From the NCBI GenBank assembly GCA_038749595.1, contig JBCDHW010000003.1, positions 1 to 64,000 of the forward strand: DNA of 64,000 bases. Reading direction: 5' to 3'. Of the stretch, positions 24,665 through 32,979 are shown piece by piece. The position numbers and the translations under genes are program-made. How positions within the stretch are numbered: position 1 is the stretch's first letter; every line of letters begins with the position of its first letter. The notes below the pieces were generated by a model, which saw only the letters and a list, made by a program, of their open reading frames with translations, was not told the origin of the DNA and did no database searches. The DNA is from Parvularcula sp038749595. Lineage in GTDB: Bacteria; Pseudomonadota; Alphaproteobacteria; Caulobacterales; Parvularculaceae.

Positions 24665-25954
24665 TTAGGTGTTCATCGAATCGAAGAAATCTTGGTTCGA
24701 TTTCACCTGGCGAAGTTTTTCCAACAAGAAGTCGATCGAATCTTGCGGGTTCATCGGCGACAAAATCCTACGCAGCACAAAGATTTTGGCGAGCTCATCT
24801 TTCTCGATCAAGCGGTCTTCATTCCGTGTACCCGACTTCGCGATATCAATCGCCGGGAAGACGCGTTTATCAGCAACCTTCCGGTCAAGGACGATTTCCG
24901 AGTTACCCGTGCCTTTAAACTCTTCGAAGACAACTTCATCCATGCGCGAGCCAGTATCGATGAGCGCTGTTGCGATAATGGTCAGTGAACCGCCTTCTTC
25001 GATGTTTCGCGCTGCGCCGAAGAACCGTTTGGGACGCTGCAGTGCGTTCGCATCGACGCCGCCCGTGAGGACTTTGCCCGAGCTTGGGACCGTTGCGTTG
25101 TAGGCTCGGCCCAGACGGGTGATGGAGTCCAAAAGGATCACGACATCGCGCCCGTGTTCGACGAGGCGTTTTGCTTTTTCAATAACCATTTCTGACACTT
25201 GCACGTGCCGTGTCGCGGGTTCATCGAATGTAGACGAGACCACCTCTCCGCGTACGGAACGCTGCATGTCGGTGACTTCCTCCGGGCGCTCATCGATCAG
25301 CAACACGATGAGATAACACTCGGGGTGATTGCTTGTTATGGCGTGCGCAATGTTCTGCAGGAGGACGGTTTTACCAGTACGCGGCGGCGCCACGATCAAA
25401 GACCGTTGTCCCTTCCCGATTGGCGCAACGATATCGATGACGCGGTGGGACAAGTCCTTCTTGTCTTTCCCGTTGAGCGTCTCCTTCGAAATCACCTCCA
25501 TGCGCAGGCGTTCATCGGGGTAAAGCGGCGTGAGGTTGTCGAAGTGGACCTTGAGACGCGCTTTCTCCGGCTCCTCGAAATTGATCTCATCGAGGCTTGT
25601 CAGCGCGAAGTACCGTTCGCCTTCTTTGGGCGACCGAATTTCACCAAAGACTGTGTCTCCGGTTTTTAGGGTATGCTTCCGGATCATCTGCGGGCTGACG
25701 TAAATGTCATCAGGACCGGCGAGGTAGTTCGCATCAGCGGAGCGCAAGAAACCAAAGCCGTCGGGCAAGATTTCCAGAACACCCGAGCCTTTAATCTCGA
25801 CTTCCTCGTCGGCAAGCTCGCGGAGAATACCAAACAGGAGATCTTGCTTTCGCAGGGCGGAGGCATTCTCGACGCCGACCGTTTCGGCAAAGCTGACAAG
25901 GTCTTGCGGGGTTTTCTCCTTGAGCTCGTCAAGGGTAATGCGTTCTGGCAGCAT
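24665..25954 (-). CDS. rho: Transcription termination factor Rho
   Basis: 429 aa. The N-terminal helix bundle is LDELKEKTPQDLVSFAETVGVENASALRKQDLLFGIL. The cold-shock RNA-binding domain includes GSGVLEILPDGFGFLRSAD. Walker A is PPRTGKTVLLQ, Walker B is VVILLDSITRL, and the Q- and R-loop regions are present (GGVDANALQRPKRFFGAARN). It forms the hexameric helicase for factor-dependent termination. The start is ATG 25954. About 145 nt precede it before the next gene upstream; Rho leaders are often autoregulatory, but I see no specific structure. Confidence 0.98.
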   Translation of the reverse strand: MLPERITLDELKEKTPQDLVSFAETVGVENASALRKQDLLFGILRELADEEVEIKGSGVLEILPDGFGFLRSADANYLAGPDDIYVSPQMIRKHTLKTGDTVFGEIRSPKEGERYFALTSLDEINFEEPEKARLKVHFDNLTPLYPDERLRMEVISKETLNGKDKKDLSHRVIDIVAPIGKGQRSLIVAPPRTGKTVLLQNIAHAITSNHPECYLIVLLIDERPEEVTDMQRSVRGEVVSSTFDEPATRHVQVSEMVIEKAKRLVEHGRDVVILLDSITRLGRAYNATVPSSGKVLTGGVDANALQRPKRFFGAARNIEEGGSLTIIATALIDTGSRMDEVVFEEFKGTGNSEIVLDRKVADKRVFPAIDIAKSGTRNEDRLIEKDELAKIFVLRRILSPMNPQDSIDFLLEKLRQVKSNQDFFDSMNT

Positions 25955-26099
25955 AAGATTCCGTGGTGCTGCGGGCGCAGCATTCCAAAATTCGTGGGAA
26001 ACAAACGGCGAGGACCGCCGCGCATTCGGTCAGTTAGTGCCGAACCAACGCGCCGTCAATTATGTCTTGATCGAAGCCCTACCTCTCCGCGGACCCAGC

Positions 26100-26603
26100 C
26101 TACGTGAGAACAACAACGCCAAACGCAAAAGCAATCAGCGCCGTGCCGATGAAGATCGGGTAGAACCGCTCACCCAGCGACGCGCGGGTTTGCTCCCCCA
26201 CGCGCGACAGCAATTCTGGCCAGGTATAACTGACAAAATCGCCCTGACTCATCATCACGATATCGCCACTCTCAGCATTCTCGACAGGCAAGTGCCGAAA
26301 CCGCTCGTTCGACATGATGCGCAGCCAATCGATCAGATTGTCTGTCGATTTCGCGACCCGGACTTCGGATGTCATCACCGCAGAAAGCGTCGTGTCCCTT
26401 GGATTGAGGTCCTCCGCCACGACGCGGCGCATCAAATCGCGCTCGGAGAAAATCCCGGCGAGTTTCCCCTCGGCGTTTGTCACCGCGATGGCGCCGAAGT
26501 TCTTTTGCGCCATAGTCTTCACCGCTTCGGACACCGAGGTGCTTTCGGGGAAAGTCAGCGCTTTGGCCTTTTGTTGAAATTCCGGCCTTTCGGCGATGAT
26601 CAT
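26100..26603 (-). CDS. CBS-domain protein with C-terminal membrane anchor
   Basis: 167 aa from ATG 26603, chosen because GGAGGAG lies just upstream; the reading from 26636 lacks this. Two CBS motifs follow: SVSEAVKTMAQKNFGAIAVTN with GIFSERDLMRRVV, and TDNLIDWLRIMSNERFRHLPV with GIVMMSQGDFVSY-type ends. The last 20 residues (PIFIGTALIAFAFGVVVL) form one membrane segment. CBS pairs usually bind adenosyl nucleotides and regulate a partner. The partner is unknown. It lies between hemJ and rho on the same strand. Confidence 0.85.
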   Translation of the reverse strand: MIIAERPEFQQKAKALTFPESTSVSEAVKTMAQKNFGAIAVTNAEGKLAGIFSERDLMRRVVAEDLNPRDTTLSAVMTSEVRVAKSTDNLIDWLRIMSNERFRHLPVENAESGDIVMMSQGDFVSYTWPELLSRVGEQTRASLGERFYPIFIGTALIAFAFGVVVLT

Positions 26604-26675
26604 AGGCTCCTCCAGCAGACACTCGAGAGAACGCAACGCCGGCCGCGCACTTGCGGCGCTGCTCGCGAAAAGGAG

Positions 26676-27125
26676 TTAGTTCGCGAGGGGCTTGAGCACC
26701 ACCATAAAGGCGATGATGACGAGGAGAACCACCGGTACTTCGTTGATCATACGCCAGAATTTCTCTGTTCGTGGCAGATGGCCGCCGGCAAACTTCCGAG
26801 CGGATGCTGCGTAGAATCCGTGCAGCCCGCTCATACCAATGACAGACAGAAACTTGATGACGAACCAACCGTCGTTCCCAAAGGATGGCTGCAGCGCGAT
26901 CATCAACAACCCAAAGATCCAGGTGGCGATCATCGACGGCGTCATGATCAGCCGGAGGAGTTTGTCTTCCATGGTCGTGAACAGACCCGCGGCCTCACCG
27001 CCTGGCGTCGCTTGGTGGTGGTAGACGAAAATCCGAGGCAGGTAGAACATGCCCGCCATCCACGCGACGAAGGCAACCACGTGGAGTGCCTTAATCCAGT
27101 TGTAGTACTCAGCGAGGAAGCCCAT
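26676..27125 (-). CDS. hemJ: Protoporphyrinogen oxidase HemJ
   Basis: 149 aa with four membrane helices. It starts MGFLAEYYNWIKALHVVAFVAWMAGMFYLPRIFVYH, with the conserved His of the first helix. ATWIFGLLM and the segment FLSVIGMSGLHGFYAA follow. HemJ is the membrane enzyme that oxidises protoporphyrinogen IX in most alphaproteobacteria, in place of HemG or HemY. It ends 72 nt before the CBS gene and starts 10 nt after hemE, so haem steps 5 and 7 are co-transcribed here. Confidence 0.94.
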   Translation of the reverse strand: MGFLAEYYNWIKALHVVAFVAWMAGMFYLPRIFVYHHQATPGGEAAGLFTTMEDKLLRLIMTPSMIATWIFGLLMIALQPSFGNDGWFVIKFLSVIGMSGLHGFYAASARKFAGGHLPRTEKFWRMINEVPVVLLVIIAFMVVLKPLAN

Positions 27126-27135
27126 CGGCAGCCGC

Positions 27136-28179
27136 TTAGCGCTCGCGGACGAACTTCACCAGCTCAGCGACATGCTCTGGCGGCGTTTCGGGAACGAAAC
27201 CATGCCCGAGATTAAAGATATAAGGCGCACCATCAAACGTTTCGAGCAAATGCTCAGCCGCTCTCAGCATCGGCTTGCCGCCTTGCACCACCAGCAAAGG
27301 ATCGAGCCCGCCCTGCAGGGTCGCGTGGGGGCTCAGCGTCTCTCGAGCCCATCTCATCGGCATCTGCGTGTCCATCGCGAGGCCGTCAAAGCCCCCTTCC
27401 CGCGCCACGCGTTCATACAACGCGCCAGAACCCTTGGGGAAATAGATGATCGGAACGTCGGTTTCCTCGCGCACCCGTCGTGCGATCTCTTTGTTCGGAT
27501 TGAGGCACAGGTCGACGAAGAGGTCCTCCGAAAGCCCGGCTGCCCAGCTGTCGAAAAGCTTCAACGCGTCTGCGCCTGCTTTCGCTTGCGAAATGAGATA
27601 CTGCGCGGTGGATTCGACCAAAACGCCCATCAGATCCTTGACCTGCGCCGGCTTCTCAAAGGCAAGCATCCGCGCCGTGGATGGGTCCTTCGTCCCCTGC
27701 CCGTTGATCATGTACGTCGCGACTGTCCAGGGCGCTCCGGCAAAGCCGATCAGCGCTTTATCAGCCGGTAGGCCCTCTCGGATGCGCGCAACGCTCTCCA
27801 TCACGGGTGCCAGCACCTTGCTCGCCCGATCGGGATCGAGGCGCCGCATCAAGCCATCGTCGAGAAGTGGTGAGAGCTTGGGCCCCTCCCCTTTTTCGAA
27901 GCGTACGTCCTGTCCAAGGCCATAGGGAATGAGGAGGATGTCCGCGAACAAGATCGCAGCATCGAGATCATACCGCCGTATGGGCTGCAGTGTGACTTCA
28001 CAGGCATCTTCGGGGTGGAGGCAAAAGTCGATAAAACTCGGCTGCTTTGCCCGGATATCCCGGTATTCTTTCAGGTAGCGCCCTGCCTGGCGCATGAACC
28101 ACATGGGCGGAGGCGCTAACGCTTCTCCTCGAAGGACACGCAGAAAAGCTGGGGCACTCTCAACCATCAAAGAATCCAA
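27136..28179 (-). CDS. hemE: Uroporphyrinogen decarboxylase
   Basis: 347 aa. Signature 1 PMWFMRQAGRYLKEYRDIRAK is near residue 25, with ILFADILLIPYGLG, GFAGAPWTVATYMINGQG, FDSWAAGLSEDLF, and GLDPLLVVQGG before NLGHGFVPETPPEHVAELV. It converts uroporphyrinogen III to coproporphyrinogen III. TTG 28179 is preceded by GGAG at 6-nt spacing; ATG 28167 is an equally long-established alternative without a clear ribosome-binding site. In Rickettsia and Caulobacter hemE flanks the chromosomal origin, as it seems to here. Confidence 0.97.
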   Translation of the reverse strand: MDSLMVESAPAFLRVLRGEALAPPPMWFMRQAGRYLKEYRDIRAKQPSFIDFCLHPEDACEVTLQPIRRYDLDAAILFADILLIPYGLGQDVRFEKGEGPKLSPLLDDGLMRRLDPDRASKVLAPVMESVARIREGLPADKALIGFAGAPWTVATYMINGQGTKDPSTARMLAFEKPAQVKDLMGVLVESTAQYLISQAKAGADALKLFDSWAAGLSEDLFVDLCLNPNKEIARRVREETDVPIIYFPKGSGALYERVAREGGFDGLAMDTQMPMRWARETLSPHATLQGGLDPLLVVQGGKPMLRAAEHLLETFDGAPYIFNLGHGFVPETPPEHVAELVKFVRER

Positions 28180-28475
28180 ATCTGACTCCGAGTCCTAAGC
28201 TGGGGGAAACTGTGGGTAACACCCGGTAGGACCACTTACGCACAAAATGCACATGAACCCCATCCCATGGGGATGACGATATCCAGAAGGATTGGTCGCG
28301 GAGGCTCAGAGGCAAGCAGAAATTTTCGACTCGTTTCTACGGCAGTCATCCCCCGGCCATCCGGAAAACGAATTCCGCAGGCGGTATGGGCAAATTGTGG
28401 GGGAGATATGGATGACCGCGGACACAACGCAATCTAAAAGCCCTACGCCATAAGTTCTTAACAGGTGGTAAACGC
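28180..28475. other. Putative chromosomal replication origin (oriC) between hemE and ppsR
   Basis: This 296-bp gap lies between divergent hemE and ppsR (the RP001/DUF299 gene), exactly where oriC lies in Caulobacter and Rickettsia. Visible elements are a DnaA-box-like TGTGGGTAA at 28211-28219 (8 of 9 to the consensus on the other strand) and a weaker TTACGCACA at 28236-28244. TGGGGA at 28268-28273 resembles Caulobacter W-boxes. Three GANTC methylation sites are present (28184, 28190, 28328), plus one at 28172 just inside hemE. A CtrA-like motif lies near 28458. AT-rich patches occur near 28316-28340 and 28430-28472. Strand-skew analysis or replication mapping was not possible, so this is inference from context and motifs. 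Confidence 0.75.
28458..28472. promoter_or_regulatory. CtrA-binding-like motif upstream of ppsR
   Basis: TTAA (28458-28461), seven bases, then TAAA (28469-28472). This is one base off the CtrA consensus TTAA-N7-TTAA. It ends 3 nt before the ppsR ATG and sits at the edge of the putative origin. CtrA sites silence the Caulobacter origin. A single near-match is weak evidence. Confidence 0.35.
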
Positions 28476-29339
28476 ATGGATCCGACCGAAAGCGCACCGC
28501 ACCCCACCACTGGGCGCCAGACGTATTTCCACGTTCACTTGGTTTCGGATTCCACGGGGGAGACGTTGAGCACGCTTCTGAAATCCGTCGCGGCCCGCTT
28601 CCCAACGGCGAAACCTCTCGAACATGTCGCCTCGCTCGTCCGAAACCATACGCAACTTGATAAGGTCCTGGCGCGGATCGAGCAGGCACCAGGCCTTGTC
28701 ATGTACACCGTCGTCGACCGCTCCATGCGGCGACGCCTTGAGGTGAAATGCGCAGAACTCCAGGTGCCGGCGATCTCTTGCTTGGATCCCATTCTCAACG
28801 CGTTCGCCGAGTATCTTGGCCTCGAACAGACGACCCAGGCTGGCCGTCAGCATGACCTCGACGAGGATTACTTCCGCCGCATTGGAGCGATTGATTTCAC
28901 CCTCGCCCACGATGACGGCCAGCTCTCCTGGGACCTTGAAGCAGCCGACGTCGTCCTTGTGGGCGTGAGCCGGACGTCGAAAACGCCAACATGTATGTAC
29001 CTTGCCAACAAAGGCATCAAAGCAGCGAACGTCCCATTGGTTCCCGGCGTCGATCCGCCCCCAGAATTGGCCAGTTTACGCAAGCCTCTGGTGGTCGGCC
29101 TTACCGCCAGCCCCGACCGGCTCAGCCAAATCAGGAGCACCCGCCTCGCGGGCCTTGGTTCTGAAGATCGGGCCCAGAACTATACCGACATGACAAAAGT
29201 CCGCGAAGAAGTGACCAAAGCGAAGCGCTACTTCGTCAAAAACGGCTGGCCGGTGATCGATGTGACCAAGCGCTCGGTCGAGGAAACCGCCGCGAAGATC
29301 CTCACGCAAATGTCGATCCGGCGCGGAGGCGAAGGATGA
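28476..29339 (+). CDS. ppsR: Pyruvate, phosphate dikinase/PEP synthase regulatory protein (DUF299)
   Basis: 287 aa. The family motifs are HVHLVSDSTGETL near the start, the P-loop VGVSRTSKTPTCMYLA near residues 161-176, and IRSTRLAGL near 210-218, with YTDMTKVREEV following. Proteins of this family phosphorylate and dephosphorylate a Thr of PpdK or PpsA, switching PEP synthesis. The start is ATG 28476. The stop overlaps maf (ATGA). As the RP001 orthologue it marks the right side of the origin gap. Confidence 0.95.
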   Translation: MDPTESAPHPTTGRQTYFHVHLVSDSTGETLSTLLKSVAARFPTAKPLEHVASLVRNHTQLDKVLARIEQAPGLVMYTVVDRSMRRRLEVKCAELQVPAISCLDPILNAFAEYLGLEQTTQAGRQHDLDEDYFRRIGAIDFTLAHDDGQLSWDLEAADVVLVGVSRTSKTPTCMYLANKGIKAANVPLVPGVDPPPELASLRKPLVVGLTASPDRLSQIRSTRLAGLGSEDRAQNYTDMTKVREEVTKAKRYFVKNGWPVIDVTKRSVEETAAKILTQMSIRRGGEG

Positions 29340-29923
29340 CTGACATTATTCTGGCGTCCGGGAGCGCATCGCGTCGCGCGATCCTCACGGGCGCGGGCAT
29401 ACCCTTCACGGTGCAGCGTCCGAACGTTGACGAAGATGCGCTCAAGCCGACCTTCAGTGACCTCACGCCGTCAGAACTGGCCCTCGCCCTCGCTCGGGAA
29501 AAGGCGCTGTCGATCTCTGCGTCGGGGGCGATCGTCATTGGTGCGGACCAGGTGATGGAATTTGATGGGCGCCCATTCGATAAACCGAAGAGCCGGGAAG
29601 AGCTCAAAGACCGCCTACGGATGATGAGCGCCCTGCCCCACCACTTGCGCGGCGGTGTTGTTCTGGTGCGCGACGGCGAAATCCTCGCGGCGATCCAAGA
29701 GACGTCGACGCTGACCATGCGGGCGCTCACCGACGACGCGATCAATACCTATGTTGATGCGCTTACGGACGATATTGCTCTGGGCACCGTCGGCGGGTAT
29801 GCCCTTGAGGGATTGGGCCCACGTATTTTCTCAAAAGTAGAAGGCGATTTCTTTGCAATCCTCGGCCTGCCCCTTTTCCCGGTGATGGACGTCCTCCGCC
29901 GCGAAGGAGCCCTCCCTTGGTAA
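29336..29923 (+). CDS. maf: Maf-family nucleoside triphosphate pyrophosphatase
   Basis: 195 aa. It begins IILASGSASRRAIL, the S-x-S-x-R-R motif, and has the catalytic region IVIGADQVMEFDGRPFDKP and the C-terminal GGYALEGLGPRIFSKVEGDFFAILGLPL. Maf/YhdE/YceF enzymes hydrolyse non-canonical or modified NTPs (dTTP/UTP or m7GTP). The subtype cannot be fixed here. It overlaps ppsR by 4 nt and aroE by 7 nt, within a tight run ppsR-maf-aroE-coaE. Confidence 0.93.
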   Translation: MTDIILASGSASRRAILTGAGIPFTVQRPNVDEDALKPTFSDLTPSELALALAREKALSISASGAIVIGADQVMEFDGRPFDKPKSREELKDRLRMMSALPHHLRGGVVLVRDGEILAAIQETSTLTMRALTDDAINTYVDALTDDIALGTVGGYALEGLGPRIFSKVEGDFFAILGLPLFPVMDVLRREGALPW

Positions 29924-30726
29924 TCCGCACAGGTGTTGTCGGGCACCCGATCAGCCATTCCCTCAGTCCAAAGATTTATAACACGTGGTTCGCGGATGTT
30001 GGGATTGCCGGCCAATACGAAGCCGTCGACGTCGTGCCCGAGAACTTCGAAACGACGGTCCGTCAGCTCGCACGCGACGGCTGGCGCGGTGTGAACGTCA
30101 CGATACCCCATAAAACGGCTGCGTACGAGATTGCCGATTATCGCAATCCTGAAGCTGAAAGAGTCGGTGCAGCAAATCTGCTTGTCTTTTCAGAAGGTAA
30201 GATCATTGCAGACAACACGGATGTCGCAGGATTCCGATCTTGCTTGCAATCGATCCCTACAAAGACGAACCGCGCTGTCGTGTTGGGTGCAGGTGGTGCA
30301 GCGGGGGCAATCATCGCTGCCCTGAGCTCGTGCGGAGAAGTCTCCATCGTCAATCGGACCTTGTCAAAAGCAGGGGCGCTGTCCGAGCGTGCCGATGCAA
30401 AGACACAGGCCTATACCTGGGATGCACTTCCCGATCTCCTTCAGAACACAGACTTTTTAATCAACACGACGAGCTTGGGTATGACCGGGCAGCCGCGGCT
30501 CGAAATCGACCTCGCGCCATTGCCGCAACAGGCCGAGGTCTACGACATTGTTTACACGCCGCTAGAGACTGAATTTCTGAAAGCCGCAAAGGCCAGAGGC
30601 CTTCGTGCCGTAGGCGGACTATCGATGCTGGTCTATCAGGCGGTCCCGTCGTTCAAAGCCTATACCGGCGTTGAAATATCAGATGTTGACGCGATGCTCC
30701 GAAGCCTCGAAGAGGTATGCGGATGA
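29917..30726 (+). CDS. aroE: Shikimate dehydrogenase
   Basis: 269 aa. Substrate motifs are GHPISHSLSPKIYN near residues 9-22 and NVTIPHKTAAYE with the catalytic Lys. NTDVAGF, the NADP-binding loop VVLGAGGAAGAI, and the late GLSMLVYQAVPSF follow. It reduces 3-dehydroshikimate in aromatic amino-acid synthesis. The start is TTG 29917, inside the maf stop region: AAGGAG lies 7 nt upstream, and no ATG or GTG occurs before the first motif that would keep it complete. It overlaps coaE by 4 nt. Confidence 0.95.
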   Translation: MVIRTGVVGHPISHSLSPKIYNTWFADVGIAGQYEAVDVVPENFETTVRQLARDGWRGVNVTIPHKTAAYEIADYRNPEAERVGAANLLVFSEGKIIADNTDVAGFRSCLQSIPTKTNRAVVLGAGGAAGAIIAALSSCGEVSIVNRTLSKAGALSERADAKTQAYTWDALPDLLQNTDFLINTTSLGMTGQPRLEIDLAPLPQQAEVYDIVYTPLETEFLKAAKARGLRAVGGLSMLVYQAVPSFKAYTGVEISDVDAMLRSLEEVCG

Positions 30727-31346
30727 TCACGATCGGGCTGACCGGCTCCATTGGGATGGGCAAAAGCACCACCGCGAAGCTCTTCGCGGAGCAGGGTGTG
30801 CCGGTCTGGGATGCTGACGCTGCAGTCCACCGGCTGTACGCGCCCGGCGGGGAGGGGGCCAAGGCGGTCCTCGCCCAATTCCCCGACGTCGCCCACGAAG
30901 ACGGCGGTGTCGACCGTTCAAAGCTTGCGCAGAAGGCTCTTGGCGACCCAGGCCTCCTCCAACAGCTCGAAGAAATCGTCCATCCCCTGGTGCGTGCCGA
31001 CCAAATGCGGTTTTTGGCGAAGACGACAGAACTCGGCACGCCTATCGTCTTGCTCGATATCCCACTCCTCGCCGAGGGCGGCATGGCCGGTCTTTTCACC
31101 GAAATTGTCGTGGTGACCGCCAGCGAAGATATTCGCCGCGCCCGGGTACTCGAGCGGCCAGGGATGTCCGCCGACAAGCTCGACTCCATCCTCGCGCGCC
31201 AAGCTTCGGAAGAAGACCGCTTAGCGCTGGCCGATTTCGTCATCCACACCGACCGCGGGATTGACGCGGCGCGGGCGGAGGTGACGGCCGTCTTAGCGCG
31301 CATTCGGGAAAAGCATGGGCTTCCCGGCGCGAGCAAACTGGTGTGA
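30723..31346 (+). CDS. coaE: Dephospho-CoA kinase
   Basis: 207 aa. It starts MITIGLTGSIGMGKSTTAKLF (P-loop at residues 7-14), with WDADAAVHRLY, IPLLAEGG and the lid region RRARVLERPGMSADKLDSILARQ. It phosphorylates dephospho-CoA, the final step of CoA synthesis. ATG 30723 overlaps the aroE stop and has AGAGG at 7-nt spacing; the ATG two codons upstream is too close to that site. dnaQ follows after 9 nt, the conserved coaE-dnaQ order of alphaproteobacterial origins. Confidence 0.95.
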   Translation: MITIGLTGSIGMGKSTTAKLFAEQGVPVWDADAAVHRLYAPGGEGAKAVLAQFPDVAHEDGGVDRSKLAQKALGDPGLLQQLEEIVHPLVRADQMRFLAKTTELGTPIVLLDIPLLAEGGMAGLFTEIVVVTASEDIRRARVLERPGMSADKLDSILARQASEEDRLALADFVIHTDRGIDAARAEVTAVLARIREKHGLPGASKLV

Positions 31347-31355
31347 TGTTCAGCC

Positions 31356-32075
31356 ATGCGACGCAAGGTTATTTTTGATACCGAAACGACAGGTCTTTCA
31401 CCCCAAAACGGTGACCGGGTTATCGAAATTGGCGCGGTCGAGATGGTCGAAGGCACCCTCACGGGCAACGCCTTCCACGAGTACATCAATCCAGAGCGTG
31501 ACGTTCCCGAGGAAGCGTATCGCGTCCATCGGATATCGACAGAGATGCTCGCCGATAAACCGCTCTTTGCCGATGAGCGGATCGGTCCGGCGTTTTTGAA
31601 GTTCGTCGAAGGTGCTGAGCTGATCGCGCACAACGCGCCGTTCGATGTCGGGTTCATCAACGCTGAGCTGGAGCGCGCCGGTCTACCGACCTTGACCAAC
31701 CGGGTGACCGACACGGTCCCTCTGGCCCGGCGAAAATTCCCCGGATCCCCGGTGTCCCTGGACGCACTGTGCACGCGGTTTGGCGTGAGCCGCGCTGAGC
31801 GCGAGGCCCAAGGACATGGCGCGTTGCTCGATTCGCAACTTTTGGCGCGGGTCTACATTGAGCTCACCGGCGGCGCGCAAGGCGGGTTGTCGTTCGATCG
31901 TCCACTGGCTGGCGAGGGTGGGTCAGACGGAAAGCGTGTAAAAACGCGACAGCGCCCTACGCCGTTGCCGTCACTTTTGACGGCAGAGGAAAAAGAGGCG
32001 CACGCCGCATTTATCGCTGAAATGGACAACGCGATTTGGAAGCAAATCAGCGGCGGCGACGCTCCCGCTGAGTAG
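31356..32075 (+). CDS. dnaQ: DNA polymerase III epsilon subunit
   Basis: 239 aa. The proofreading exonuclease motifs are intact: ExoI IFDTETTGL near residues 6-14, ExoII LIAHNAPFDVGFIN, and ExoIII HGALLDSQLLARVY. The C-terminal part (about residues 175-239) is the tail that contacts the alpha subunit. It corrects replication errors in the replisome. It ends 5 nt from the convergent ATPase gene with no terminator visible. Confidence 0.96.
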   Translation: MRRKVIFDTETTGLSPQNGDRVIEIGAVEMVEGTLTGNAFHEYINPERDVPEEAYRVHRISTEMLADKPLFADERIGPAFLKFVEGAELIAHNAPFDVGFINAELERAGLPTLTNRVTDTVPLARRKFPGSPVSLDALCTRFGVSRAEREAQGHGALLDSQLLARVYIELTGGAQGGLSFDRPLAGEGGSDGKRVKTRQRPTPLPSLLTAEEKEAHAAFIAEMDNAIWKQISGGDAPAE

Positions 32076-32079
32076 CGGC

Positions 32080-32916
32080 CTAGAAGGCGGACGGCTGGTC
32101 CGTTTTCAAAATGCCGTGCTGCTCGCGATCTTTAAGAACCCGCTGGATGGTCGCCTCGCTGACGCCTGTTTCATCGGCCGCGAATGCATAGACGAGGCCG
32201 GTATCCGCAAGGATGTTGATCTGACGCGGAATGCCGTTCGCGGCGTCTTGGATCCGGTCGACGGCATCGACGCTGAAAAGGTCAGGGCTCCCGCCCGCCG
32301 CGGCGATGCGTGACGAGATGTAATCGCCTGCTTCGGCGCGGTTGAAGCCGCGGAGGTGGTAGTGCGCCACCACGCGCTGCCGGAATTGCGCCAGCTGCGG
32401 CATGTTCAGGATCGAGCCGAGTTCCGGCTGCCCGAACAAGACCAGCTGCATGACAGGCTGCCCGCCCGATTGCCGCTCGGCCATCACCCGGACCCGCTCG
32501 AGCAAGCGCGGTTCGATCAGCTGTGCTTCGTCGATGAACAGGACCGCTTTGCGGCCATTGTTCCGATTTGAAGCAAGGAACTTGTCGAGCTGCAAAAGGG
32601 ACTGACTGGCCGTCGTTGCCTTCGATTCGATACCGAAACCATAGAGAAGCCAATTGGCAACATCGTTCTCATAGCCGATGTCGCCCGTCAGAGCGCCGTA
32701 GCGGTTTTGGTCCCGGTGCCGCCGGGCGAGATCCTGGAGCAGGGTGGTCTTGCCCGCGCCGATTTCGCCGGTGATGACGACCGTCCCGAAGCCGGACGTC
32801 AGACCGTAGGCGAGCATGGTCCGCGCCATTTTATGGCCGTCGGACCAAAACAGCATGTCCGGCTCGGGATGGCTGGCAAAGGGCTTGCGGCGCAGTCCGA
32901 AGTGCTTCTCGTACAT
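32080..32916 (-). CDS. ExeA/GspA-like AAA ATPase (XrtA/PEP-CTERM-associated type)
   Basis: 278 aa. It starts MYEKHFGLRRKPFASHPEPDMLFWSDGHKMA, typical of ExeA-like ATPases. Walker A is GEIGAGKTTLLQ near residues 49-60 and Walker B is AVLFIDEAQLI near 130-140, with sensor segment VLFGQPELG. The C-terminal winged part contains GIPRQINILADTGLVYAFA. The layout matches the secretion ATPase found in PEP-CTERM/exosortase exopolysaccharide loci. The gene upstream on the same strand is a large TPR lipoprotein, another component type of those loci. No exosortase or glycosyltransferase is nearby, so the role is open. Confidence 0.85.
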   Translation of the reverse strand: MYEKHFGLRRKPFASHPEPDMLFWSDGHKMARTMLAYGLTSGFGTVVITGEIGAGKTTLLQDLARRHRDQNRYGALTGDIGYENDVANWLLYGFGIESKATTASQSLLQLDKFLASNRNNGRKAVLFIDEAQLIEPRLLERVRVMAERQSGGQPVMQLVLFGQPELGSILNMPQLAQFRQRVVAHYHLRGFNRAEAGDYISSRIAAAGGSPDLFSVDAVDRIQDAANGIPRQINILADTGLVYAFAADETGVSEATIQRVLKDREQHGILKTDQPSAF

Positions 32917-32979
32917 GGTCTTTTTCTTGTTCCCTGCTCGTCCGGGGCGCCGCTTGTTAAGGCCCCGGCGCTGGCGTGC

